64,000 nucleotides of DNA from positions 62,001-126,000 of the forward strand of contig CANQNF010000003.1 of NCBI GenBank assembly GCA_947625125.1, given 5' to 3'. The DNA comes from an uncultured Clostridia bacterium (GTDB taxonomy: Bacteria > Bacillota > Clostridia > Oscillospirales > Ruminococcaceae). Under the pieces are notes generated by a model. The model saw only the letters and a list, made by a program, of their open reading frames with translations. It was not told the origin of the DNA and ran no database searches. The position numbers and the translations under genes are program-made. Positions 54,053 through 61,551 of the stretch are shown here, piece by piece (position 1 is the stretch's first letter; each line of letters opens with the position of its first letter).

Positions 54053-54148
54053 GACCTTTGCATTTTCGTAGGAAAGAAGCCAGAATTCAGAGCTTAGACA
54101 CATTCGTATGAAATTTTTGGGTTTCAAACCGTATTCGCGGATCTTCAT
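54044..54148 (-). CDS. Leader peptide of the ABC exporter operon (34 residues)
   Basis: A 34-residue frame from the ATG at 54148, with an excellent ribosome site (AAAGGAG, eight bases). It is transcribed from a consensus promoter ~40 bases upstream. The peptide starts MKIREYGLKPKNF, has one Trp (W23) in S-S-E-F-W-L-L-S-Y and ends E-N-A-K-V-R-P-stop. It is too short to be an enzyme, and its last codons form the terminator arm. The layout (short peptide, terminator, then ABC exporter) is that of bmrB-bmrCD in Bacillus. The Arg-Pro-stop end recalls arrest peptides such as TnaC, but the sequences are not homologous. The inducer is unknown. Confidence 0.75.
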   Translation of the reverse strand: MKIREYGLKPKNFIRMCLSSEFWLLSYENAKVRP

Positions 54149-54193
54149 TTTGTGTGCTCCTTTCTTTAAGATATGATTTTTTAAATCTTTGAC

Positions 54194-54222
54194 ATTATAA
54201 GCCCATTCTGCTTTTTTGTCAA
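54194..54222 (-). promoter_or_regulatory. Consensus promoter of the attenuated ABC operon
   Basis: On the minus strand TTGACA (54217-54222), 17-base spacer and TATAAT (54194-54199): a perfect sigma-A consensus. Start of RNA is expected near 54187, giving a ~38-base leader before the peptide. Confidence 0.93.
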
Positions 54223-54324
54223 GGGCTTTTTGGAAAAAAGTTAATATATTTTTGACACAATTTCGCGCAAGATATTGTGCAAAGTGCATGGGAGACGGCG
54301 GCATATGCTGTGGGGGAGCCATCA

Positions 54325-54438
54325 CTCCTGCGGCTATGCGGAGCCCCGGCCGGCCAAAGGCCGGCCCGAGCCGCCGAATGGCGGCTCGTGGGTCTCCCGC
54401 GTAAGCGGGAGACCCGGGGCTCCGCACGCAGGCAGGAG
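54325..54438. repeat. GC-rich four-helix palindromic element (cloverleaf)
   Basis: Outer stem TGCGGAGCCCC (54337-54347) / GGGGCTCCGCA (54416-54426). Inside lie three perfect hairpins: GGCCGGCC-AAA-GGCCGGCC (54348-54366), CGAGCCGCC-GAAT-GGCGGCTCG (54367-54388), and GGGTCTCCCGC-GTAA-GCGGGAGACCC (54390-54415). Only one base (54389) lies between helices. A further CTCCTGC/GCAGGAG pair (54325-54331, 54432-54438) flanks it. It is far more GC-rich than its surroundings and lies between two divergent promoters. No gene is encoded. Confidence 0.9.
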
Positions 54439-54482
54439 GGAGGGCGCGGGCGATTGTCGGCAGAATTTCAACGCTTCATCTG

Positions 54483-54511
54483 TTGACTTTAGCGGAGTTT
54501 GGTGCTATACT
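54483..54511 (+). promoter_or_regulatory. Promoter of the Lrp/AsnC regulator operon
   Basis: TTGACT (54483-54488), 17-base spacer, TATACT (54506-54511). It shares GTGCTATACT with the lepA promoter at 26353-26362. Confidence 0.85.
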
Positions 54512-54545
54512 AAATAGAAAATTCACCGTAAAAGGAGCCTTGAAA

Positions 54546-55019
54546 ATGGACAAGCTGATAAAGCTGTTAAGAACCAACGCGAGAATCTCCGACAGCGAAC
54601 TCGCCGTAATGCTCAATACCACCGAGGAGGATATCCGTAACCGCATAAAAAGCCTTGAGGACAAGGGTATCATCAAGGGATACAGCACTGTTTTTGACGA
54701 GGACTTCGTCTCAAAGGACTATGTTAGAGCAATCATCGAGCTCAAGGTCACGCCGAAGGCTCAGGTCGGCTACGACGAAATCGCGAGGGAAATCGCCCAG
54801 TACAGCGAGGTCGAAAGCGTCTATCTCGTTTCTGGAGGATACGACCTTTCCGTCATGCTGCGCTGCCACAGCTTAAAAGAGGTCTCCGACTATGTCGCAC
54901 AGAGACTCGCCACAATCGACGGCGTGGTCTCCACCACTACGCACTTCTTCCTGCAAAAATATAAGGAGAGCGGCATCATGCTCATCGACGAGGAAGCCGA
55001 CGAAAGGGTTCTGCAATAA
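54546..55019 (+). CDS. Lrp/AsnC family transcriptional regulator
   Basis: 157 residues. The N-terminal winged helix-turn-helix (ISDSELAVMLNTTEEDIRNRIKSLEDKGIIKGYSTV, residues ~14-50, in parts) is followed by the AsnC ligand domain (VRAIIELKVTPKAQ, VYLVSGGYDLSVMLRCHS) used for amino acid sensing. The ATG at 54546 has AAAGGAG. The stop overlaps the ATG of the next aminotransferase gene by one base (TAATG), so it probably controls this operon in response to an amino acid. The true ligand is not visible. Confidence 0.92.
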   Translation: MDKLIKLLRTNARISDSELAVMLNTTEEDIRNRIKSLEDKGIIKGYSTVFDEDFVSKDYVRAIIELKVTPKAQVGYDEIAREIAQYSEVESVYLVSGGYDLSVMLRCHSLKEVSDYVAQRLATIDGVVSTTTHFFLQKYKESGIMLIDEEADERVLQ

Positions 55020-56188
55020 TGGATTATTCTAAGATCATCAGCAAAAAGGCCGAAGCGCTCAAGCCGTCCGGCATAAGAAAATATTTTGACATCGCGGCGA
55101 GCATGGATAACGTCGTGTCGCTCGGAGTCGGCGAGCCTGACTTCAGGACACCCTGGGTAGTCAGGCGCGAGGCTATAAAGACCCTTGAGCGCGGCAAGAC
55201 CGTCTACACCGCGAACGCCGGACTTATCAAACTTCGCGAGGAGATCTCACGCTACACTGCCGAAAAAACCGGCGTGACATACGACCCTGCGGCCGAGATT
55301 ATCGTCACGGTCGGAGGCTCTGAAGCGATAGACCTCACGGTGCGCTCGATAGTCGAGCCCGGCGACGAGGTAATTATCATCGAGCCGAGCTTTGTCTGCT
55401 ATAAACCTATAGTCGAGCTTACCGGCGGCGTTCCCGTTATAATCGAGACCCGTGTTGAGGACAGCTTTAAGCTTAAGGCCGAGGCTCTGAAAGAAAAAAT
55501 AACCCCTAAGACCAAGCTTCTTATCCTGCCGTACCCGAATAATCCCACCGGCGCAGTCATGACCAAAGAGAACCTCGAGCCGATAGCCGAGGTCTTAAAG
55601 GGCACCGACGTCATGGTGCTGACGGACGAGATATACGCTGAGCTCACCTACGACCATGTCCATACCTCTATAATATCTCTTCCGGGTATGGCCGAGAGAT
55701 GCATATATGTCAACGGCTTTTCCAAGGCGTTTGCTATGACCGGATGGCGGCTCGGGTATATGTGCGGGCCGAGGGAGATACTTAAACAGGCTCTTAAAAT
55801 CCACCAGTTCGGCATTATGTCCTCGCCTACGGTCTCGCAGTACGCTGCCATAGAAGCTCTGAGAAGCTGCTCCGAAGATGTCGAGAACATGCGGGACGAG
55901 TACGATATGAGAAGAAGATACCTCGTCGACGCTTTCAATAAGCTCGGACTCCCCTGCTTCATGCCCCAGGGAGCGTTCTATGTCTTCCCGTCGATAAAGC
56001 CCACCGGACTTACAAGCGACGAATTCTGCGAGAAGCTTTTGTATTCAAAGAGGGTCGCCGTAGTCCCCGGAAACGCTTTCGGAGAGTGCGGTGAGGGATA
56101 CCTGCGTATTTCATACGCATATTCAAGACGGCATCTTGAGATCGCCATTGAAAAGATAGCGGAATTTTTAGAGGAACTGAAAAAATGA
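55019..56188 (+). CDS. Pyridoxal-phosphate aminotransferase, class I/II
   Basis: 389 residues of fold type I. The Schiff-base Lys is in NGFSKAFAMTGWRLGYMCG (K in S-K-A-F). NPTG (PNNPTGAVM) and D in MVLTDEIYAEL bind PLP, and the substrate Arg is in GYLRISYAYS. The family covers aspartate, aromatic and alanine-type transaminases; the N-terminal KPSGIRKYFDIA and SLGVGEPDF are shared by aspartate/aromatic forms. The exact substrate is uncertain. It is coupled to the Lrp gene upstream and overlaps ispE by four bases. Confidence 0.92.
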   Translation: MDYSKIISKKAEALKPSGIRKYFDIAASMDNVVSLGVGEPDFRTPWVVRREAIKTLERGKTVYTANAGLIKLREEISRYTAEKTGVTYDPAAEIIVTVGGSEAIDLTVRSIVEPGDEVIIIEPSFVCYKPIVELTGGVPVIIETRVEDSFKLKAEALKEKITPKTKLLILPYPNNPTGAVMTKENLEPIAEVLKGTDVMVLTDEIYAELTYDHVHTSIISLPGMAERCIYVNGFSKAFAMTGWRLGYMCGPREILKQALKIHQFGIMSSPTVSQYAAIEALRSCSEDVENMRDEYDMRRRYLVDAFNKLGLPCFMPQGAFYVFPSIKPTGLTSDEFCEKLLYSKRVAVVPGNAFGECGEGYLRISYAYSRRHLEIAIEKIAEFLEELKK

Positions 56189-57009
56189 TCTTCAAAACTT
56201 ATGCCAAGATAAACCTGACTCTTGATATCCTGTCAAAACGCCCCGACGGCTATCATGAACTGAAAACCGTTATGCAGTCGATCTCTCTTTTTGATGAACT
56301 TGATATCGAGCCGGCAAATAAAATAATAATAAGCTGCTCCGGAAAAAATATCCCGACAGGCCCGAAAAACACCTGTTATAAAGCCGCCGAAAAGTTTTTT
56401 GAGTATACGAAAATTCGTGGCGGAGTAAAAATCCATATCGACAAAAAAATCCCATCCGAGGCAGGTCTCGGGGGAGGGTCGGCGGACGCTGCCGCGACAA
56501 TAAAAGCTTTAAACGTTATGTACGGCGGAGTGTTATCTGTTCACGAGATGTTAATGATAGCCGGGCAGGTCGGCGCTGACGTTCCTTTTGGCATAATTGG
56601 CGGGACGGCGCTCTGCCAAGGGATAGGCGAGAAGATCGAGACGCTTGAGGGGCTGCCGAAAAAATACATAGTTTTAGTCAAACCCGACGCGGGGGTATCG
56701 ACGGCTGAGGCTTATTCAGACTTTGACAGAATGGCTATAAAATCCCAAAGAGGGACCGAAAAATTCTTAGAAGCGCTTAAATCCCGGGAGGACCCGTATA
56801 AATTCCTCTCAAACGACTTTGAACAGGTCGTCAAGGGCGATTGGCTCATAGATATCAAGAAAAAATTGCTCGGGCTCGGCGCCGAGGCGGCTTTGATGAG
56901 TGGGAGCGGGAGCACGGTTTACGGTGTTTTTGATGATGAAGCTGCGGCAAAAAACGCCGGCGAAAAAATCGGCTGCTATCCGTATGTATGCATATGCAGG
57001 ACTATCTGA
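56185..57009 (+). CDS. ispE: 4-diphosphocytidyl-2-C-methyl-D-erythritol kinase
   Basis: 274 residues. GHMP kinase fold, phosphorylating CDP-ME in the MEP route. The start MIFKTYAKINLTLDIL, GYHELKTVMQSI, the ATP loop P-S-E-A-G-L-G-G-G-S-A-D-A-A-A and the C-terminal ALMSGSGSTVYGVF are all typical. ATG overlaps the preceding stop (ATGA). It connects to ispG and dxr at 34-38 kb. Confidence 0.96.
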   Translation: MIFKTYAKINLTLDILSKRPDGYHELKTVMQSISLFDELDIEPANKIIISCSGKNIPTGPKNTCYKAAEKFFEYTKIRGGVKIHIDKKIPSEAGLGGGSADAAATIKALNVMYGGVLSVHEMLMIAGQVGADVPFGIIGGTALCQGIGEKIETLEGLPKKYIVLVKPDAGVSTAEAYSDFDRMAIKSQRGTEKFLEALKSREDPYKFLSNDFEQVVKGDWLIDIKKKLLGLGAEAALMSGSGSTVYGVFDDEAAAKNAGEKIGCYPYVCICRTI

Positions 57010-57881
57010 ATTGCAGCCTCTGTCCGAGAAAATGCCGAGCAGACCGCACGAAAAGCGTCGGCTTCTGCGGCCAGAGCGATAAAATAAAAATAGCGAGGGT
57101 CGGGCTTCATATGTGGGAGGAGCCGCCTATCTCGGGAAAAAACGGCTCGGGCGCAGTGTTCTTTTCGGGATGCACGTTAAAATGCGTATTCTGCCAAAAT
57201 TATGAAATATCGCAGTGCGGAAAAGGCTACTATGTGACCGAAAACGAGCTTGCCGACGAGTTTTTAAGGCTTCGGGATATGGGCGCAGAGAATATAAATC
57301 TTGTCTCCCCCACCCCGTTTCTGCCGTCCGTTATAAACGTCCTCGACAGGGTAAAGCACAGGCTCGGAATACCTATAGTCATGAACTCCGGCGGATACGA
57401 GCGCGTTGAAACGGTCCGTGCGCTAAAGGGGTATATCGACGTTTATCTGCCGGATTTAAAATACTTTTCCGGGGAGCTGTCCTTAAAATACTCGGGCGCT
57501 TCGGACTATTTTGAGAATGCGATAAAGGCTGTCAGAGAGATGGCCGACCAGGTCGGAAAACCTGTCTTTGACAGCAAAGGAATGATAAAAAGTGGCGTTA
57601 TAGTTCGGCATCTTGTCCTGCCCGGGTCGAGGGCAGATTCGATAGCCGTGATGGACGCCCTCGGCGGGAATTTCTCAAAGGACGAGATCCTTGTGAGCAT
57701 AATGAGGCAGTACGCCCCCGTTTATAAAGCGTTTGAATTTAAGGCTCTGAGCCGAAAAGTCTCGACGTTTGAATATAACAGCGTTGTGAGCGCTGCCGAA
57801 AAATACGGCTTCGACGGTTTTACACAGGACGCCGACTCGGCAGATTGCTCATACACTCCGGAATTTTACAGTGTAAAATAA
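56988..57881 (+). CDS. Radical SAM protein of the PflA/activating-enzyme type
   Basis: 297 residues. An N-terminal Cys set (CSLCPRKC, then G-F-C-G, residues ~7-28) precedes the radical SAM motif C-T-L-K-C-V-F-C-Q-N (~residue 60). GYYVTENELADEFLRL and the later SPTPFLPSVINVL are common to the PflA-like uncharacterised group that includes YjjW-like and clostridial homologues. It probably activates or modifies a partner, but none is adjacent. No strong ribosome site; the start overlaps ispE by 22 bases, so translation is likely coupled. ATG at 56994 is another choice. Confidence 0.83.
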   Translation: MHMQDYLNCSLCPRKCRADRTKSVGFCGQSDKIKIARVGLHMWEEPPISGKNGSGAVFFSGCTLKCVFCQNYEISQCGKGYYVTENELADEFLRLRDMGAENINLVSPTPFLPSVINVLDRVKHRLGIPIVMNSGGYERVETVRALKGYIDVYLPDLKYFSGELSLKYSGASDYFENAIKAVREMADQVGKPVFDSKGMIKSGVIVRHLVLPGSRADSIAVMDALGGNFSKDEILVSIMRQYAPVYKAFEFKALSRKVSTFEYNSVVSAAEKYGFDGFTQDADSADCSYTPEFYSVK

Positions 57882-57885
57882 TATA

Positions 57886-57911
57886 TCCCCGGATTGAACC
57901 GGGGATTTTTC
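57886..57911 (+). terminator. Terminator of the Lrp-to-radical SAM operon
   Basis: TCCCCGG (57886-57892) / CCGGGGA (57899-57905), then five T residues. It lies directly behind the radical SAM stop and in front of the end of a minus-strand gene. Confidence 0.85.
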
Positions 57912-57921
57912 ATGCATAAAA

Positions 57922-58332
57922 TCAAGATTTATGGCCGAAAAGTCTTGCGAGCGGGTCGAGGATGGAGGCAAGCTCTTCGATGGATTTATTCAGACTCTTG
58001 ATGTCGATCTCATTTACCTTGCTGAGGGCGCTGTTTACCGAGTCGGTGTTGTCGACGATGACTCCGTTGAAGTTTGAGACCATTTCGTCTATCTCCTCCA
58101 AGGATTTCTGTGCGGAAACTGCGACGTTTTCGGCCTCGGTGAGGGTAGTGTTGACCTTTTCAAGGGTGTTTGCGGCAAGCGGTACAAAGACGGAAAGCGC
58201 TATGATAAACGCTATCACGAGGCATACCATGGCGGTGGCGGATATCCTGCCGGATTTTGCCTCCTTGCGCTGTCCCTTTGCAATTTCGATGAGCAGGTCG
58301 CGCTCACTTAGATTTTCAAGATTTTTAGCCAT
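57922..58332 (-). CDS. Single-pass membrane protein with coiled coil (DUF948-like)
   Basis: 136 residues. A charged head (residues 1-27) is followed by one membrane segment (ATAMVCLVIAFIIALSVFV, ~32-50) and then a helical tail rich in Asn/Glu/Ser with heptad spacing (LEKVNTTLTEAENVAVSAQ and the next ~60 residues). That shape resembles DUF948 and methyl-accepting-like coiled coils. The function is unknown; it may scaffold at the membrane. Ribosome site AAGGAG. It has a consensus promoter of its own and is divergent from the FtsX-type ABC gene. Confidence 0.78.
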   Translation of the reverse strand: MAKNLENLSERDLLIEIAKGQRKEAKSGRISATAMVCLVIAFIIALSVFVPLAANTLEKVNTTLTEAENVAVSAQKSLEEIDEMVSNFNGVIVDNTDSVNSALSKVNEIDIKSLNKSIEELASILDPLARLFGHKS

Positions 58333-58373
58333 AATTCATTCTCCTTAAAATTATTTCGCGATGTTACGGCTAA

Positions 58374-58402
58374 ATTATACCTCTTTAAACAGGACGTGTC
58401 AA
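58374..58402 (-). promoter_or_regulatory. Promoter of the coiled-coil membrane protein
   Basis: On the minus strand TTGACA (58397-58402), 17-base spacer, TATAAT (58374-58379), a perfect consensus ~40 bases before the ATG. Confidence 0.92.
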
Positions 58403-58474
58403 GCGACTCTTTGAAGGAATTTGCCGCCGATTTCATGTCCCATAAAATTTTCACTCTTCTATCACACTAAAATC

Positions 58475-58503
58475 TTGAAATTCTCTTTATGATATGTTAT
58501 AAT
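58475..58503 (+). promoter_or_regulatory. Promoter of the FtsX-type ABC transporter
   Basis: TTGAAA (58475-58480), 17-base spacer, TATAAT (58498-58503), ~50 bases before the start. Confidence 0.85.
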
Positions 58504-58553
58504 ACACAAGATTTCTTTCATAAATTTATACAAAATACCAAGGGGGAGCGAAA

Positions 58554-61499
58554 ATGCTAAAGCTTGAAAATATTGTCAAGGACTATGACGCAGGCGGTGA
58601 TAAGGTCAGAGCCCTTAACGGCATTTCAATAGAATTCAGGCAGTCGGAGTTCGTCGCGATTTTGGGACAATCGGGCTGCGGAAAAACCACGCTTTTGAAC
58701 ATCATAGGCGGCCTCGACCAGTACACCTCGGGAGACCTGTCCGTCAACCGAAAGAGCACCAAAAAATTCAAGGACTCGGATTGGGACTCCTACCGCAACC
58801 ACTCTGTAGGTTTCGTATTCCAGAGCTATAACCTCATCCCCCACCAGACAGTCCTGCAAAATGTCGAGCTCGCGCTGACCCTCTCGGGAGTCGGAAAGTC
58901 CGAACGCCGCAAACGCGCTAAGGAAGCCTTGGAGCGCGTGGGGCTTGGAGACCAGCTCAGAAAAAAGCCTAATCAGATGTCCGGCGGGCAGATGCAGAGA
59001 GTCGCCATAGCAAGGGCCTTGGTAAACGACCCCGAGATTCTTTTGGCGGATGAGCCGACCGGAGCCCTCGACTCCCAGACCTCGGTCCAGATAATGGATA
59101 TCCTCAAGGAGATCTCCAAGGATAAGCTTATTATAATGGTGACTCATAACCCCGAGCTTGCCGAAAAATATGCTTCAAGAACGGTAAGATTACTTGACGG
59201 CGAGATTCAAAACGACTCCGACCCCTACGACAGTTCGTCCGAAGCGCTTAATCGGACCGATGAGATACAAAGACCCGAAAAGTCAAGAAAGACCTCGATG
59301 TCGTTCTTTACGGCGCTATCGCTGTCGCTGAACAATCTTATGACCAAAAAGACAAGGACGATACTCACGGCGTTTGCGGGCTCGATCGGTATTATCGGCA
59401 TTGCGCTTATCCTCTCGGTGTCGACAGGCGTTCAGAATTACATCGACCGCGTTCAGGAGGACACCCTTTCGAGCTACCCGATAACGATAAACGCCCAGGA
59501 GGTCGATATGACGGAACTTATGACCTCGCTTCGAGACACCGCAAACGGCAGCTTCGAAAGCGGGCATGAGCTCGACGCGGTTTATGAGTCGAAGATCATG
59601 TACGATATGATGAACTCTATAAACTCGATGGACGCCCAGGAAAACAACCTCGTCAAATTCAAGGAATACCTTGAAAGCGGCGACGATATTAAACAGTATT
59701 CCTCGGCGATAAGCTATGTCTACAGCAATCCCATGTCGGTATACACAAAAAACAAGGACGGCGATATCGTAAAGTCGGATATTTTAGAGCTTATGAGCGG
59801 GATATATTCGATGATGGGATTTGAAACATCAAGCTCCGTTCTTTCCAATTTTATGCAGATAAACGCCTGGCAGGAGATGCTCGAGGGCATCGACGGAGAG
59901 CCTGTAAACGAGGTCCTCAAAGAGCAGAACGAACTCGTAGCAGGGCGCTGGCCGGAAAATTACGACGAGGTAGTAGTCGTCATCAGCGAGCGCAACGAGC
60001 TTTCGGATATGATGCTCTATGCTTTGGGTCTTAAGACGATGGACGAGATACAAGACGCCATGAAAGCCGCCGCAAACCAGGAGAAAATAGACACCTCCGA
60101 GTTCGGCAGCTGGAGCTACGATGATATAATGAACCTTGATTTCAGGGTCATTCTCGACTGCGACCGCTTCCAGAAATCCGGGGACGCATACACCGACGTG
60201 TCCGAGACCGACACGGGTCTTGAATACCTGTTTGATTCTGATAAGGCGATAAAATTGAAAGTCGTCGGCATCATCAAGCCGAGTGAAAACGCCGTCGCCA
60301 ACTTCTTAAACGGCGCTATCGCCTACCCGGCTTCCCTGACAAGGGAGATAATCAGGCGCACAAACGAGAGCGAAATAATCAAGGCCCAGGAGGAGAACCC
60401 CGATATAGACGTTATCTCGGGACTTAAATTCAAAGTCGAGGGCGAAGAGCCGGATGAAGCCGAAATCAAGGCTTCCGTCGACGAATGGATAAGCGCTCAG
60501 GGCGTTGCGGAAAAATCTGCGCTTTATACCGAGCTCGCTTCTATACCCACCGAGGAATATATTGCGGCGACAGTGGCACAGTACCGCCAGACCCTTGACG
60601 ACGCTTCTATAGACAATATGCTCATGCAGGCGTTCGTCTCGCAGACTCAGATGGACGAACAGACGGTGCTTGACTACATCAAAAACATGGACGCCGAAAC
60701 CAAAGAGGGCTATGTTCAGCAGGTACTGGCAGCGACTGTTACTCAGCAGTATGCCGAGGGAATACAGGCTCAGATGGGCGCCATGACTCAGGAACAGACC
60801 GCAGCGCTTCTTGATTCTGCCGAGATAACTCCAGAACAGTATCAGTATATTTTTGAGAATCATCTGCCGTCTACGCGCTCTGATTCTACTTATGAGGAAA
60901 ACATGGATAAGCTCGGACAAGTGGACCTCGATTCGCCGTCGTCCATCTACATCTACGCTTCAACGTTTGAAAACAAGGACTTCATCTCAGACGCCATCAC
61001 CGCATACAATGACGCGGTCGACGAGGCCGACCAGATAGTCTACACCGACTATGTGAAGCTTCTGATGAGCTCGGTAACGACGATAATTTCGGCGATAAGC
61101 TATGTTTTGATAGCGTTCGTCGCCATATCGCTCGTCGTCAGTTCCATCATGATAGGCATTATCACCTATATCTCTGTGCTCGAAAGAACAAAGGAGATCG
61201 GCATACTTCGTTCTGTCGGAGCCTCCAAAAAGGACGTTTCGAGGGTGTTCAACGCCGAGACCCTTATCGTGGGATTTGTGGCTGGCGCGCTCGGTATCGG
61301 CATAACGCTTCTGTTCCTCCTGCCGATAAACATGATACTTCATCATCTCACCGGCATAGACAATCTTTCGGCAACGCTTCCCGTAGCGGGAGCCGTGATA
61401 CTTGTGGTCATAAGCATGGCGCTTACGCTCATAGCGGGACTTATCCCCTCGGGAATAGCCGCCAAGAAAGACCCGGTCGAAGCTCTGAGGACCGAATAA
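58554..61499 (+). CDS. Fused ABC ATPase and FtsX-type permease
   Basis: 981 residues. The ATPase (1-~225, LolD/MacB class) has Walker A GQSGCGKTT, signature M-S-G-G-Q-M-Q-R, Walker B L-L-A-D-E-P-T-G-A-L-D and H in VTHNPEL. A permease follows: first membrane segment near ~275 (TAFAGSIGIIGIALILSV), a large outside region (~300-850) and three C-terminal segments from ~855 (IISAISYVLIAFVAISLVVS, VGFVAGALGIGITLLFLLP, then AGAVILVVISMALTLIAGLI). The conserved FtsX sequence LERTKEIGILRSVGASKKDV is clear. Such proteins move or control lipids, peptides or wall enzymes. The unusually large Glu/Gln-rich outside domain is distinctive. Ribosome site GGGGGAG. Confidence 0.9.
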   Translation: MLKLENIVKDYDAGGDKVRALNGISIEFRQSEFVAILGQSGCGKTTLLNIIGGLDQYTSGDLSVNRKSTKKFKDSDWDSYRNHSVGFVFQSYNLIPHQTVLQNVELALTLSGVGKSERRKRAKEALERVGLGDQLRKKPNQMSGGQMQRVAIARALVNDPEILLADEPTGALDSQTSVQIMDILKEISKDKLIIMVTHNPELAEKYASRTVRLLDGEIQNDSDPYDSSSEALNRTDEIQRPEKSRKTSMSFFTALSLSLNNLMTKKTRTILTAFAGSIGIIGIALILSVSTGVQNYIDRVQEDTLSSYPITINAQEVDMTELMTSLRDTANGSFESGHELDAVYESKIMYDMMNSINSMDAQENNLVKFKEYLESGDDIKQYSSAISYVYSNPMSVYTKNKDGDIVKSDILELMSGIYSMMGFETSSSVLSNFMQINAWQEMLEGIDGEPVNEVLKEQNELVAGRWPENYDEVVVVISERNELSDMMLYALGLKTMDEIQDAMKAAANQEKIDTSEFGSWSYDDIMNLDFRVILDCDRFQKSGDAYTDVSETDTGLEYLFDSDKAIKLKVVGIIKPSENAVANFLNGAIAYPASLTREIIRRTNESEIIKAQEENPDIDVISGLKFKVEGEEPDEAEIKASVDEWISAQGVAEKSALYTELASIPTEEYIAATVAQYRQTLDDASIDNMLMQAFVSQTQMDEQTVLDYIKNMDAETKEGYVQQVLAATVTQQYAEGIQAQMGAMTQEQTAALLDSAEITPEQYQYIFENHLPSTRSDSTYEENMDKLGQVDLDSPSSIYIYASTFENKDFISDAITAYNDAVDEADQIVYTDYVKLLMSSVTTIISAISYVLIAFVAISLVVSSIMIGIITYISVLERTKEIGILRSVGASKKDVSRVFNAETLIVGFVAGALGIGITLLFLLPINMILHHLTGIDNLSATLPVAGAVILVVISMALTLIAGLIPSGIAAKKDPVEALRTE

Positions 61500-61510
61500 A
61501 ACATGCATTA

Positions 61511-61549
61511 AAAATCCCCTTACCGGTTTTCGGCAAGGGGTATTTTTTG
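61511..61549. terminator. Bidirectional terminator at 61.5 kb
   Basis: CCCCTT-a-CCG (61516-61525) pairs with CGG-c-AAGGGG (61531-61540). T runs follow on both strands (TATTTTTT on plus, ATTTTT on minus). It lies between two convergent ABC genes. Confidence 0.85.
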
Positions 61550-61551
61550 GT

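Noticed and set aside
54044-54427. 127-codon extension of the leader peptide frame through the palindromic element
   Set aside because: It crosses the promoter; only the ATG at 54148 has a ribosome site.
54325-54438. tRNA gene in the cloverleaf region
   Set aside because: Arm lengths, missing conserved D-loop and T-loop bases and absence of linker bases do not fit tRNA.
54216-54517. Plus-strand frames inside the cloverleaf element
   Set aside because: Composition is forced by the GC palindromes; no ribosome sites; they overlap promoter elements of the lrp gene.
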